From Amycolatopsis regifaucium (GTDB taxonomy: Bacteria > Actinomycetota > Actinomycetes > Mycobacteriales > Pseudonocardiaceae), in the NCBI RefSeq assembly GCF_001613935.1, contig NZ_LQCI01000018.1:220602-284601 (forward strand): a stretch of 64,000 bases of DNA, read 5' to 3'. Made by a program: the position numbers and the translations under genes. The notes beneath the pieces were generated by a model, which was not told where the DNA came from, searched no databases, and saw nothing but the letters and a program-made list of their open reading frames with translations. This document shows, piece by piece, positions 1 through 7,697 of the stretch; position 1 is the stretch's first letter, and each line of letters starts with the position of its first letter.

Positions 1-925
1 TGAAGCGATCGTCGAACGAATCGGTGGCCGCACCACACAGTTGTTCCCAGGTGGTCGGCAAGCAGGCGACGATGGTGACCGTTCGCCGCGCCCGCTGCCG
101 CAACTGGATCAAGCCGTCCGCGATGAGCGACAGTTCGCTTTTTTCCACCGGAGGTTCGTCGGTCGCCTTGTTGATCAGCGAGTCGAGCTGGTCTATCGCG
201 GCCACGCTCGGGCCGGTAAGCGCGAGTACCCGGGATATCTCCGCGGCCAGCTCGAGAGACGGCTTCGCCTCGACAGGCAGGCCCCACGCCCGGCGAGCCT
301 TCCTCTTGGTGTCGTCGTCCGCCGCGCCGGACAGGTAGTCCTTGCCGATGTCGGCCAGGTCGATATCGGCCGCCCCGTATAAAACCAGCGCGCGAATGGT
401 GTCGGCACACTCCACGGCGACCTGTGCGTCGACCGGTCGCAGCGCGCCCAGGAACCCGTTGAGGGCATCTGTGGTGATCCGCGTGCGCCCCAGCACCGCG
501 TTCACCACCGGCTCTGACGGTTTCGCCAAGGCACACAGCCGCCGCAGCAGGTTGTTCAGCTGTAGCCGGGAATCGGCTCCCTTGCGCAACAGTTCGCTGC
601 GCATGGACCGCACGACATCATCCCAGAACGCGGGTCCGGTCGTGATTTCGATCAGGAAGAAGTAGCCCGCCTCATCCTGGACAGTTCGCCGGACCCCACC
701 GAGCAGGTGGGTCTTACCGGCACCTTTCTGCCCTGTCATCGTGAGCCCGATGGGGCTCGACCCCCGGCTGTTCTTGGCGTCGGCCACGCTCGCACGGATC
801 CGGGCTTCGACGCGCGTGTGCAGACCCTCGACGTGGAACGGCGAATCACCCCAGACATCGTCCGGGGTCTCGGCGGAGTTGAACCGGACCGCGGCGAGCG
901 CTTGCTGTTGCTGGTCCTCGGTCAT
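1..925 (-). CDS. AAA/P-loop ATPase, partial (3' end off window)
   Basis: The reading frame starts with ATG at 925, overlaps the upstream stop in an ATGA, and stays open to base 1, giving about 308 residues. A Walker A motif GQKGAGKTHL lies about 75 residues in, and a Walker B-like hydrophobic strand ending AAIDQLDSL lies near residue 265, as in AAA/ORC-type NTPases. The C-terminus is outside the window, so any sensor or effector domain there is unseen. It is the last visible gene of the operon TIR protein / KGGVGR ATPase / winged-helix protein / this ATPase. By position it could be the motor or sensor of a TIR-based system; that role is inferred from context only. Confidence 0.75.
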   Translation of the reverse strand, partial: MTEDQQQQALAAVRFNSAETPDDVWGDSPFHVEGLHTRVEARIRASVADAKNSRGSSPIGLTMTGQKGAGKTHLLGGVRRTVQDEAGYFFLIEITTGPAFWDDVVRSMRSELLRKGADSRLQLNNLLRRLCALAKPSEPVVNAVLGRTRITTDALNGFLGALRPVDAQVAVECADTIRALVLYGAADIDLADIGKDYLSGAADDDTKRKARRAWGLPVEAKPSLELAAEISRVLALTGPSVAAIDQLDSLINKATDEPPVEKSELSLIADGLIQLRQRARRTVTIVACLPTTWEQLCGAATDSFDDRF

Positions 926-1533
926 AATTCCTCGATCGCCACGAAGTGTTTGTCCTCGGTGCCGATTCGGATGGCCGCGGCACGGTCGGCGTCGGTGAGA
1001 TTCCGCCGGTCGGAATCCGGGGAGAGGTGGACGAGACCGGTCTTCGTCATGGCGAACAGGGTCTGATCCACCTCTTCCCGCTCCGCGCCATCAAGCTTGG
1101 GACGAAGATGCGCCAAGCGAACCTGCGCCGAAGGCCTGGGGGCGAGCTCGTGGTAAACGCGGCGGATCAGCTCTTCGAGAGTCTCGTCTCCGGAGATCAG
1201 GTCGGCGATCGAGATGCCGTGCTTCCGTGCGTGACGGGCGAGGTGCCGCAGGAATTCGAAGCCGATCCGGACGAGACCGCCGGACCGCTCCGGAGGTTCG
1301 AGGTCGGCGAGTGCCCGCTCGCACCAGTCCTTTCCGGCCGGCGTGATCCGGTGTACGTAGGGCCGCTTGGCGGTCTCGGTCACCAGCAAGCCCGCCTTGA
1401 TCAACTTCGCCCTGCCGACGGGCTTGAGGTCGACCCCGTGCTTGTTCTTGAGGTCGGGATTGGTCAATTCCCCGTGGTTGAGCATCAGCACGAACAAAGC
1501 CGCGCGCGCATAGGGTTCATACTTCTCCGGCAT
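922..1533 (-). CDS. Winged-helix-like protein of TIR/ATPase operon
   Basis: This is a 203-residue soluble protein. I chose the ATG at 1533 because GGGAGAGGGA lies just upstream; the frame is open further upstream, but that would run into the preceding gene. Residues 8-75 look like a winged helix (an N-terminal helix, then a PVGRAKLIKAGLLV-like recognition segment and a YVHRITPAGKDW wing). The last 60 residues look like a second such fold. Its stop overlaps the start of the downstream AAA ATPase, and it begins 10 bases after the KGGVGR ATPase stop, so all four genes are probably co-translated. It could be a DNA-binding adaptor or regulator. I do not recognise a named family. Confidence 0.7.
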   Translation of the reverse strand: MPEKYEPYARAALFVLMLNHGELTNPDLKNKHGVDLKPVGRAKLIKAGLLVTETAKRPYVHRITPAGKDWCERALADLEPPERSGGLVRIGFEFLRHLARHARKHGISIADLISGDETLEELIRRVYHELAPRPSAQVRLAHLRPKLDGAEREEVDQTLFAMTKTGLVHLSPDSDRRNLTDADRAAAIRIGTEDKHFVAIEEL

Positions 1534-1543
1534 TCCCTCTCCC

Positions 1544-3169
1544 TCACTTGGTCGAAACTCTGATCCGACGGTCGACCCGATCGAGCAGGTCAGCGATCCG
1601 GGCATGCAGACCGTCGGAAGCCGTGACGCGATCACCGGTCGAGCGCACCTGGTTCAGCTGGGCCAGATCCACCGTCAGGTCTTTGAGCAATCTCAGATCG
1701 TCGTTCTGCAGTGCGACCGCCAGGTCATCGACGGTCTGCTCGATGAGCGCCCAGCGACCGGCATGTGACACCTCGGCCGGGACGGTGCGCAGTACGGCGG
1801 CGACGTCTTCGAGCGTGGCGAGGTCAGATCCGTCATGACCTGGTGGTTCTTCGGTGACGATGGCGTGCAGCTGTCGGGCCACCTGGAGCGGCAGCAACTT
1901 CTCGCCCAGCCGGAAGAGACGCAGGTTGAGGAGGAACGGCGGCAGGGCCTCGGGATCGGTCCGGCTGGTGAGCACGCAGAACAACTGCCGATCACCGTCG
2001 GCGTCCAGGGTCTGCCGGAGAAACCGCTCCGCCTCCACGGCCTGCCAACGGCTCAGCGTGCCGTCCACGACGAGACACAGGTGCTTTGCCGGGAAGCTGC
2101 TTTGCTCGAACTCCAGATCGCCGGACTGTGACCGGTCCACCCGGAGTCCGAGTGCCGCCATGGTCCTGATCAGCTCGTCGGCGACGCGCGATTCCAGTCT
2201 GGGCACCGACACCAACAGATCCAGGCTGTACGACTGCTGGTGCGTTCGTGCCACCGCGACGTAGGCGTCCCGGTTGTCCGCGAGCAGGTCGGTGCGGTCG
2301 AACTGCTGCGCGATGATCGCGGCCACAGTCTCCAGGGCGAACGAAACCTGGTCCGACGAAGGCGTCTTCTCCTCGTGGACCGGTAGTTGCTCGCCAAAGC
2401 TCCAGTAGGAGACGTAGGGCACGGTCGTGTGACGCAGCATCAGTTGCTGCGTCACGTTTTTATCGAGCCAGTTGCCGAACAGGACTGCCGTCGATTCAGC
2501 GGCCTGCCGCCGCCAAAACTCGGCTCGCTCGTACTCCACCCGGTTGTCCAGCCGGGAGAGGATCGGGAGCACGAAGTGCGGCGGGCGGTCATAGGGCAGC
2601 CGGTCCCGCGCGGCGTTCGCCTGTTTCGCGATCCGGACCACGCCGTCGATGCTCTGCTGGTTGGCGGTGAACACCACCACGAGACGGTCCGGCAGATGGG
2701 CGGTACAGATCCCGGCGATGTCCGAGATCCCGGTACGGCTGTCGATCAGGACGAAGTCGTAGTCACCGGTCCACTTGGCCCGGCACCGCTCCAGGAAGTC
2801 GGCGAAACCCTGCGCGTACAGGTCTTCCCAGTTGATGCCTTGGACCCGCCGCGAATAGTCGTCGTCCTCCCGGCCCGCGGCGAGCAGCGCGAGATGACCG
2901 CCCTCGATGTTGAGGCGGACCGCGTGAGCCGACGGCCCTTTGGCACCGTTGAGGAAGTCGTACGCGAGATCGATGACCCCGCCTTTCGGCCGACGGCGCA
3001 GCAACGGGCCGAAGTAGTGCTGAAGGCCGGGTGCTTCCAGATCCCAGTCGATGGCCAGTACCCGGTAACCCCACCGGGCCAAAAGCACCGCGACGTTGGC
3101 CAACGTGAAACTGCGCCCCACGCCGCCCTTGTAGGAATAGAACGTGACCACTGTGCCGGTACTGGTCAT
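1544..3169 (-). CDS. KGGVGR-motif variant AAA ATPase (ParA/MinD-like)
   Basis: This is a 541-residue protein. The N-terminus carries the deviant Walker A motif SYKGGVGRS, where classical ParA/MinD proteins have KGGVGKT. It is followed by the switch region AIDWDLEAPGLQHYF and by DFVLIDSRTG, which resembles a Walker A' / B strand. The ATPase part covers about residues 1-290. The C-terminal 250 residues (VVDGTLSRWQAVEAERFL and onwards) may form a degenerate TIR-like or adaptor fold; that is a guess. KGGVGR ATPases are known as partners of TIR or FxSxx-COOH systems in actinobacteria. Here the gene directly overlaps (ATGA at 3166-3169) a TIR gene, which supports a joint function. Confidence 0.85.
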   Translation of the reverse strand: MTSTGTVVTFYSYKGGVGRSFTLANVAVLLARWGYRVLAIDWDLEAPGLQHYFGPLLRRRPKGGVIDLAYDFLNGAKGPSAHAVRLNIEGGHLALLAAGREDDDYSRRVQGINWEDLYAQGFADFLERCRAKWTGDYDFVLIDSRTGISDIAGICTAHLPDRLVVVFTANQQSIDGVVRIAKQANAARDRLPYDRPPHFVLPILSRLDNRVEYERAEFWRRQAAESTAVLFGNWLDKNVTQQLMLRHTTVPYVSYWSFGEQLPVHEEKTPSSDQVSFALETVAAIIAQQFDRTDLLADNRDAYVAVARTHQQSYSLDLLVSVPRLESRVADELIRTMAALGLRVDRSQSGDLEFEQSSFPAKHLCLVVDGTLSRWQAVEAERFLRQTLDADGDRQLFCVLTSRTDPEALPPFLLNLRLFRLGEKLLPLQVARQLHAIVTEEPPGHDGSDLATLEDVAAVLRTVPAEVSHAGRWALIEQTVDDLAVALQNDDLRLLKDLTVDLAQLNQVRSTGDRVTASDGLHARIADLLDRVDRRIRVSTK

Positions 3170-3774
3170 GGGTCGAACCTCGGCATGGGTGGCGGCGGGA
3201 CCAGCACGGGGTTCGGCTCTTTGATGATGGGCCAGTCGGGCTGCCAGGGAGGCACCTGCCGCAGCAGTTCAGCGAGGTCCCGGGCACAATCCCGGACCTT
3301 CAACTGGAACGCGTGCCAGTCCTTGCTCCCGTGAAACGCCCTGTCCGCGCCATCGAGTCCCTTGAAGTCCCACCATGACCGCAGGCGGCCTTCGTTTTCG
3401 AAATGGACCGAGTCCGAGTAGCGAACGGGATAGATCAGCCCCTGCGGGCGATCGTCACTGGCCAGTCCGAGCATTTTCTCGCGGGCCGCCATACTCCCCC
3501 ATTCGGCCATACACCAGTTCGAACCGAAGTAGGGCGCGGACAGCACGGCGATCATGATCTTGCTGTATCGCAGGGCGGACTTCAACTCCGGAGACCAGGC
3601 CACGCCTCGAGACATGCCCTTGTCAATGAAAATTTTCGGACTCGGATAAACCTCATCGATGAGGTATTCCTCAAGCTTCGGATAGAAGTGGTTGAGCAGC
3701 CATTTCGGCGCACTTCCGTGCCGACTGTAACTGATGAACACGTCGTACTTGTAATCGGACACGCGCTCGATCAT
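3166..3774 (-). CDS. TIR domain protein
   Basis: A TIR domain fills the first 150 or so residues: box 1 is YDVFISYSR, and the alphaC/betaD region reads YFGSNWCMAEW. The WCxxE arrangement matches the catalytic glutamate of NAD+-cleaving TIR domains, so enzymatic activity is plausible. The tail is proline rich (about 30 residues with PVLVPPPPMP). I chose the ATG at 3774 because the domain begins eight residues later; an upstream in-frame ATG at 3864 would add a hydrophobic, AT-rich-encoded extension with no clear ribosome site. It is the first gene of a four-gene operon, and its stop overlaps the KGGVGR ATPase start. Known TIR effectors deplete NAD+ when a partner senses infection; that role here is inferred. 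Confidence 0.88.
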   Translation of the reverse strand: MIERVSDYKYDVFISYSRHGSAPKWLLNHFYPKLEEYLIDEVYPSPKIFIDKGMSRGVAWSPELKSALRYSKIMIAVLSAPYFGSNWCMAEWGSMAAREKMLGLASDDRPQGLIYPVRYSDSVHFENEGRLRSWWDFKGLDGADRAFHGSKDWHAFQLKVRDCARDLAELLRQVPPWQPDWPIIKEPNPVLVPPPPMPRFDP

Positions 3775-3827
3775 AAGCAGGCAGAATGCCGTAGCGCCAG
3801 AAAAATAAGTTGCCAAAAAAGCGAAAT

Positions 3828-3855
3828 TGTCCAAAAAAATGACAAAAAGTGGACA
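3828..3855. promoter_or_regulatory. AT-rich upstream region with TGTCCA/TGGACA dyad
   Basis: The 60 bases before the TIR gene are unusually A/T rich for this DNA. They contain an inverted repeat, TGTCCA (3828-3833) and TGGACA (3850-3855), separated by A-tracts. This is a plausible promoter/operator for the TIR operon. No regulator has been identified. Confidence 0.35.
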
Positions 3856-3911
3856 GTCGGCCAAGGCCGACGCGGCGTGGTCACAGTGGCTGACGTCGTC
3901 GTGGCGCTCCG

Positions 3912-4403
3912 CTAGCGGAGGTTCCGGGCGCGCCAGACCACGCCGAGACCGGGGTCCGGCGTGGAACTCGGTTCGATTCGCTCCACCGTGAAGCCCTCGC
4001 GCTCATAAAAGGCGCCCGCGCGCTCGTTGGCCACGAAATGCTCGATGTACAGCCGCTCGGCGTCCGGCGGCAGCTGCCCGATGAGAGCGTCGAGCAGCCG
4101 CGGACCCAGCCCGGCGCCACGACACTCAGGGTGCACGTAAAGCTTGTAGATCACGTGGGCGTCGCCGTCGCGTCCGCGCTGCCCGACGCCGACCAGTCGC
4201 GCACCGTCCTCGGCGACCACGACCGCACCGCGGGCCACCGCCCCGCCGATGTTCGTCTCGTGCCACCACATCCGGACCTGCTTGTCCGCGGCTTCCGCGC
4301 CGATCAACGGCGTGTAGTGGGCCCGGACGTGCTCCTCTCCGAACCGACAGATGGCCATGACGTCGTCGCGTCGGGCGTTCCGCACAACCGGTTCGGTTCC
4401 CAT
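3912..4403 (-). CDS. GNAT family N-acetyltransferase
   Basis: This 163-residue protein has the GNAT fold: an N-terminal RNARRDDVMAICRF segment, a central strand VIYKLYVHPECRGAGLG with the acetyl-CoA pyrophosphate loop (Q/RxxGxG/A type), and a C-terminal NERAGAFYEREGF motif typical of the last helix/strand. The acceptor cannot be predicted. I chose the ATG at 4403, directly after a GTG in the same frame; AAAGGCGG upstream is the likely ribosome site. It lies upstream of the TIR operon on the same strand, 137 bases away, and divergently from the T7SS-associated genes. It is probably an independent unit. Confidence 0.85.
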   Translation of the reverse strand: MGTEPVVRNARRDDVMAICRFGEEHVRAHYTPLIGAEAADKQVRMWWHETNIGGAVARGAVVVAEDGARLVGVGQRGRDGDAHVIYKLYVHPECRGAGLGPRLLDALIGQLPPDAERLYIEHFVANERAGAFYEREGFTVERIEPSSTPDPGLGVVWRARNLR

Positions 4404-4691
4404 CACGCCGCCTTTCCGCGCCTTCGGCCTGATCGGCCGCTCCCGGAGGACCTTTCGGGCAGTCCCTGATCACCGGGGTTGTCCGGGTCCACACCCGGTG
4501 GTACCGATACGGAGCGAACCAGCTTGCGGCCGATCGCGAAAGTTTGGCAGGGGTTCGCTGCGGACCGGAACCGGCTGGTCTACCTTCCCGAAGTGGAAGC
4601 TGGGTGTTCCGCGGCGGCTTCGACGAGCAAGTGCCGACCGCTCACGAACCCCCATCCTTCGTGCCCGATCCGAACCGAGCCAAGGCGACGC

Positions 4692-5288
4692 ATGCAACCC
4701 AATTTCGACGCAGGTGAGGACTTCGCTCTCCTTCTGGAGCGAGAGGCCAAGAAACTCGAGGAGAAAGCCAAGGCCCTGACCGCGGCGTTCACCGCCTCGG
4801 CGGCCACGGTCCAATCCCCCGACGGTTCGGTGAAGGTGACCGTCGAGGCCAACGGCTCGCTCAGCGCCATCGAGTTCGGCAACCGGGCGACCTCGCTGGG
4901 ACCGGCCCGGCTCTCCTCGCTCGTCATGCAGACGGTGCGGCAGGCGCAGCGCCAGACCGTCGAGAAGGTCACGGAGTCGTACACCGAGATCAACGGCGAG
5001 GACGAAGCCGCTCGGTTGGTCCGCACCTTCCTGCCGAAGGTGGAGGAAGAAGAAGGCGCCCCGGAGAACCCCGAACAGAACAAATGGGCCCCGGAGGCAC
5101 ACGACGAGGACCCACGTTCGCAGGCCGGGTACCGGACGCCGCCGCCACCGGCCGGGTACCGGCCCCCGCCGCCGTCGGGCTTCCCGCCGCCACCACACCC
5201 GGGCCGTCCCGTACAGCCGCCGCACCCCCCGGCGTCCCGGCCGCGGCGGCCTGCCACCCCCGACGACGATGAGATGAGCCCCTGGTGA
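4692..5288 (+). CDS. YbaB/EbfC-family protein with proline-rich tail
   Basis: This is a 198-residue protein. Residues 1-110 fit the YbaB/EbfC nucleoid-associated fold: a long N-terminal helix (LLEREAKKLEEKAKAL), then short strands SVKVTVEANGSLSAIEFG, then a C-terminal helix with VMQTVRQAQRQTVEKV. The last 70 residues are proline rich and probably disordered (GYRPPPPSGFPPPP). In actinobacteria, YbaB-like genes often precede EspC/WXG100 genes of type VII secretion loci, as here. The start at 4692 sits at the beginning of the conserved fold; an upstream in-frame extension is possible but unsupported. The stop overlaps the next start (GTGA at 5285-5288). Confidence 0.8.
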   Translation: MQPNFDAGEDFALLLEREAKKLEEKAKALTAAFTASAATVQSPDGSVKVTVEANGSLSAIEFGNRATSLGPARLSSLVMQTVRQAQRQTVEKVTESYTEINGEDEAARLVRTFLPKVEEEEGAPENPEQNKWAPEAHDEDPRSQAGYRTPPPPAGYRPPPPSGFPPPPHPGRPVQPPHPPASRPRRPATPDDDEMSPW

Positions 5289-5617
5289 GCGGATTCGGTG
5301 TCGACACAGAGGCCATGGCGGAGTTCGCCAGTCACCTCGACAAGCTCGAGGACGCGCTGCGGAAGAGCGCCGACATGGTGGGCAGCTGCGTGGCGGACCC
5401 CGGCATCTTCGGCATCTTCGGCGGCCAGATCTACGGCGCCGGCGCGAGCATGCACTGCGGGAAGGCGCGGGACCAGCTGAACAAGTATTCGGAAAACGTG
5501 AAGGAGTTCTCCGACAGGATGCGCGAGGCCGCGAAGAAGTACGACGCCAACGAAGCGGAAACGGAGAAGCTGATCAACGCGGCGGGCGACGGCATCGAGG
5601 AGGTGAAGGTCAAGTGA
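5285..5617 (+). CDS. EspC-like type VII secretion target
   Basis: This small helical protein of 110 residues with a GTG start resembles the ESX-1 EspC-like/PF10824 family. It has two long helices (AEFASHLDKLEDALRKSADM and KYSENVKEFSDRMREAAKKY) separated by a glycine-rich loop, FGIFGGQIYGAG. Such proteins are small T7SS substrates or chaperone partners that pair with a larger neighbour. It overlaps the genes on both sides by four bases, so the three proteins are probably made together. No ESX ATPase (EccC) is in the window, so the secretion machine must lie elsewhere. Confidence 0.75.
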   Translation: MSGFGVDTEAMAEFASHLDKLEDALRKSADMVGSCVADPGIFGIFGGQIYGAGASMHCGKARDQLNKYSENVKEFSDRMREAAKKYDANEAETEKLINAAGDGIEEVKVK

Positions 5618-6879
5618 GCGACGAGTACCACCGGGGCGACTTCGGGAACGGCAGCGGCACCAAGGCCGAAGACTTCAAGGACGAGAAGAACAACTTCCTC
5701 GCGGGCAGTGGCGACACCGCGGGAGCGGGCTTCTTCGATTCGGCGTTCGCGCTGAAAAAAGCCGTCGACTCCGGCGACCAACTCAGCGTCGGCCTGGCCT
5801 CGGCCGGGATGGCGATCGAAATCCTCGGCATGGTCGTCGATCCGATCGGGTCGTTGCTCACCGCCGGGATCGGCTGGCTGATCGAGCACATCGTCATCTT
5901 CCGCTGGCCGCTGGACTTCCTGCTGGGTGACCCGAAGGGCATCGAGGCGGCCAAGACGGCGATCTACAACGAGGGCAAGGCCGTGAAGGAATGGTCGGAC
6001 GACCACGCGGCCGCCACCAAGAGGTTCATGGAGAAGTGGGACGGCGAGGCCGCCGACCGCTTCCGCTCCGACATGGAGGGCGTCACCGCACAGATCGACA
6101 CGCTGTCGGAGTACCTGAATCTCGCCGGCAAGCAGATGGGGATCGCCGGTGCCGTCATCGGCGCCGTCCGCGGGATCGTCCGCGACATCATCGCCATGAC
6201 CTTGGCGGGCATCCTCAAGGCCGCGATCGTGGCGGTGGCGCTCGCGCCCGTCACCTTCGGCGGTTCGATCATCGCGGCGATCACCTCCATCATGACCACG
6301 GTCGGCGTGGCGATCGCCAAGATCGCCAAGGCCATCGCCGACTGCGCCAAGAGGCTCGGCGAGATGATCAAGATTCTCGCCAAGACGCGCGGGGCGGCCG
6401 ACGACGTCGTCAAGCTGACGCTCGGTGGCGGCAAGGTCAAGCTGCCCCAGCCGAAACCCAAGCCCCACCCCGGCGCGCACCCGATGCCCGGCGGCAAGAA
6501 GCCGATCGAAGGGCCGCCCGGCAAACCGGCCGACGGCACTCCGGACGGCGGGAAGCCCGAGGTTCCACCGGCCGGCAAGCCGGAGAAGCTCAGCGACATG
6601 CCCCTCAGGGTCGTGCGCGAGAAGCTGACGAAGTCGCTGGAGAAACTGTCCAAAGAAGACCGAGAAGCCGTTCTGAAGAAATTCGACTACTGGAACGCCT
6701 TCCCGATCGGCGACCTGCACAGGAAGTACCCCAAGGTCGCGGACGCTCTCGAGAAGACCGTCAAGGTGCTCAGTGACCCGACTTACGGCGCGTCGGGCAT
6801 GGCCGGGAAGACCATCGTCGAGCTGACGAAGAACATCCCTCCGGCCGCGAACGAAAAGCCGCCCGAGGGCGAAGAGTGA
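5614..6879 (+). CDS. Large WXG100-like T7SS substrate
   Basis: This 421-residue protein has a GTG start. Residues about 35-95 contain hydrophobic, glycine-rich segments (IEILGMVVDPIGSLLTAGI). Residues 115-180 carry a WXG-like helix pair with WDGEAADRF. Residues 185-240 form another strongly hydrophobic region (MTLAGILKAAIVAVALAP). A proline/lysine/glycine linker follows at about 275-325, and the C-terminal domain of about 95 residues is charged and helical (REKLTKSLEKLSKEDREAVL). The layout resembles polymorphic T7SS effectors, which have a secretion module, a linker and a variable tail. I recognise no toxin motif in the tail and no immunity gene follows; the next gene is convergent after 19 bases. 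Confidence 0.65.
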   Translation: MSDEYHRGDFGNGSGTKAEDFKDEKNNFLAGSGDTAGAGFFDSAFALKKAVDSGDQLSVGLASAGMAIEILGMVVDPIGSLLTAGIGWLIEHIVIFRWPLDFLLGDPKGIEAAKTAIYNEGKAVKEWSDDHAAATKRFMEKWDGEAADRFRSDMEGVTAQIDTLSEYLNLAGKQMGIAGAVIGAVRGIVRDIIAMTLAGILKAAIVAVALAPVTFGGSIIAAITSIMTTVGVAIAKIAKAIADCAKRLGEMIKILAKTRGAADDVVKLTLGGGKVKLPQPKPKPHPGAHPMPGGKKPIEGPPGKPADGTPDGGKPEVPPAGKPEKLSDMPLRVVREKLTKSLEKLSKEDREAVLKKFDYWNAFPIGDLHRKYPKVADALEKTVKVLSDPTYGASGMAGKTIVELTKNIPPAANEKPPEGEE

Positions 6880-6898
6880 ACCGGTAGGCGGCGGCCGA

Positions 6899-7603
6899 CT
6901 ACCTCCCGAACGAGCCGACCAGCGCTTCGGGAGCCTCGCGGGTGGCGTAGAGCTTCCAGAAGGCGTCGGCGAAGACGTCCGGGTGGATCACCTCCGGTTC
7001 GAAATCCAGCGGGCCCGCCGTCAGCGTCCGATGTGGAACGCTGCCCTCGATCAACGCGCCGACATTGACGGCTCCCACGTAAACGCCCTTCTCGGTGAGC
7101 ACCGAGTTCAGGTTGTGGAAGTAGTTCCGCAGCGCGGCTTGCGCCATTCCCGCGTTGCCGAGGAACGGCGCCGGGTGAAGCCCGGATTGCCCCGCGGTGA
7201 ACAGGATCGCGCCGTCGCCGCGCTCGGTCATTTCCGGCAGTACGGCCCGCACCAGCGCCACGGCGGACACCACGAACCGGTCGAGGATCAGCCGCAGGTT
7301 GCCGGGATCGACGTCGAGCACCGACGCGATGCCCTCGCCCATGTTCCCGCCGCCGGGGTTGAAGGCGACCGCGTCGATCCGGCCGATGGCGGCGACGGCG
7401 GTCGCGATCTGAGCGGGTTCGTAGACGTCGGCGACGAACCCGCTCGCTTCGATGCCGTCACGACCGAGTTCGGCGACGAGCGCGTCGAGGTTTTCGGTGG
7501 TCCGCGCGACGAGGGCGACGCGGAAACCCTCGCGGCCGAAGCGGCGGGCGAGCGAGAGCCCCAGCGCCGGTCCGGCGCCGAAGATCGCGAGCGTCTTGGT
7601 CAT
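6899..7603 (-). CDS. SDR-like Rossmann protein lacking the YxxxK motif
   Basis: A 234-residue Rossmann-fold protein. The nucleotide-binding loop reads FGAGPALGLSLARRFG, a variant of TGxxxGxG. At the place where SDR enzymes have Ser...Tyr-xxx-Lys, the segment reads TAGQSGLHPAPFLGNAGMAQ, so the catalytic Tyr and Lys are not seen. It may be a non-catalytic or atypical family member. I chose the ATG at 7603 because GGGAGGA lies six bases upstream. The gene is divergent from a TetR regulator, with two matching 22-base dyads between them, so it is probably the regulator's target. Confidence 0.75.
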   Translation of the reverse strand: MTKTLAIFGAGPALGLSLARRFGREGFRVALVARTTENLDALVAELGRDGIEASGFVADVYEPAQIATAVAAIGRIDAVAFNPGGGNMGEGIASVLDVDPGNLRLILDRFVVSAVALVRAVLPEMTERGDGAILFTAGQSGLHPAPFLGNAGMAQAALRNYFHNLNSVLTEKGVYVGAVNVGALIEGSVPHRTLTAGPLDFEPEVIHPDVFADAFWKLYATREAPEALVGSFGR

Positions 7604-7622
7604 GTGTCCTCCCAGAAGCATC

Positions 7623-7644
7623 AAGTTGAGGGCGCCCTCAACTT
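7623..7644. promoter_or_regulatory. Perfect 22-base palindrome, TetR operator candidate
   Basis: This is a perfect palindrome built from AAGTTGAGGGC and its reverse complement. It lies between the SDR-like gene and the TetR gene, just upstream of the SDR ribosome site. It is the size expected for a TetR-family operator. The link to the neighbouring regulator is inferred from position. Confidence 0.7.
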
Positions 7645-7660
7645 CTTCGAAGGTACACGT

Positions 7661-7682
7661 AACTTGAGACCACCTTCAACTT
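7661..7682. promoter_or_regulatory. Second, imperfect copy of the operator-like dyad
   Basis: The 22 bases from AACTTGAG to TCAACTT match the perfect palindrome at 7623-7644 at about 17 of 22 positions when reverse complemented. The centres are 38 bases apart. This copy lies 15 bases before the TetR start, so it could mediate autoregulation. Confidence 0.6.
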
Positions 7683-7697
7683 GGCTAGGATGCCGAA

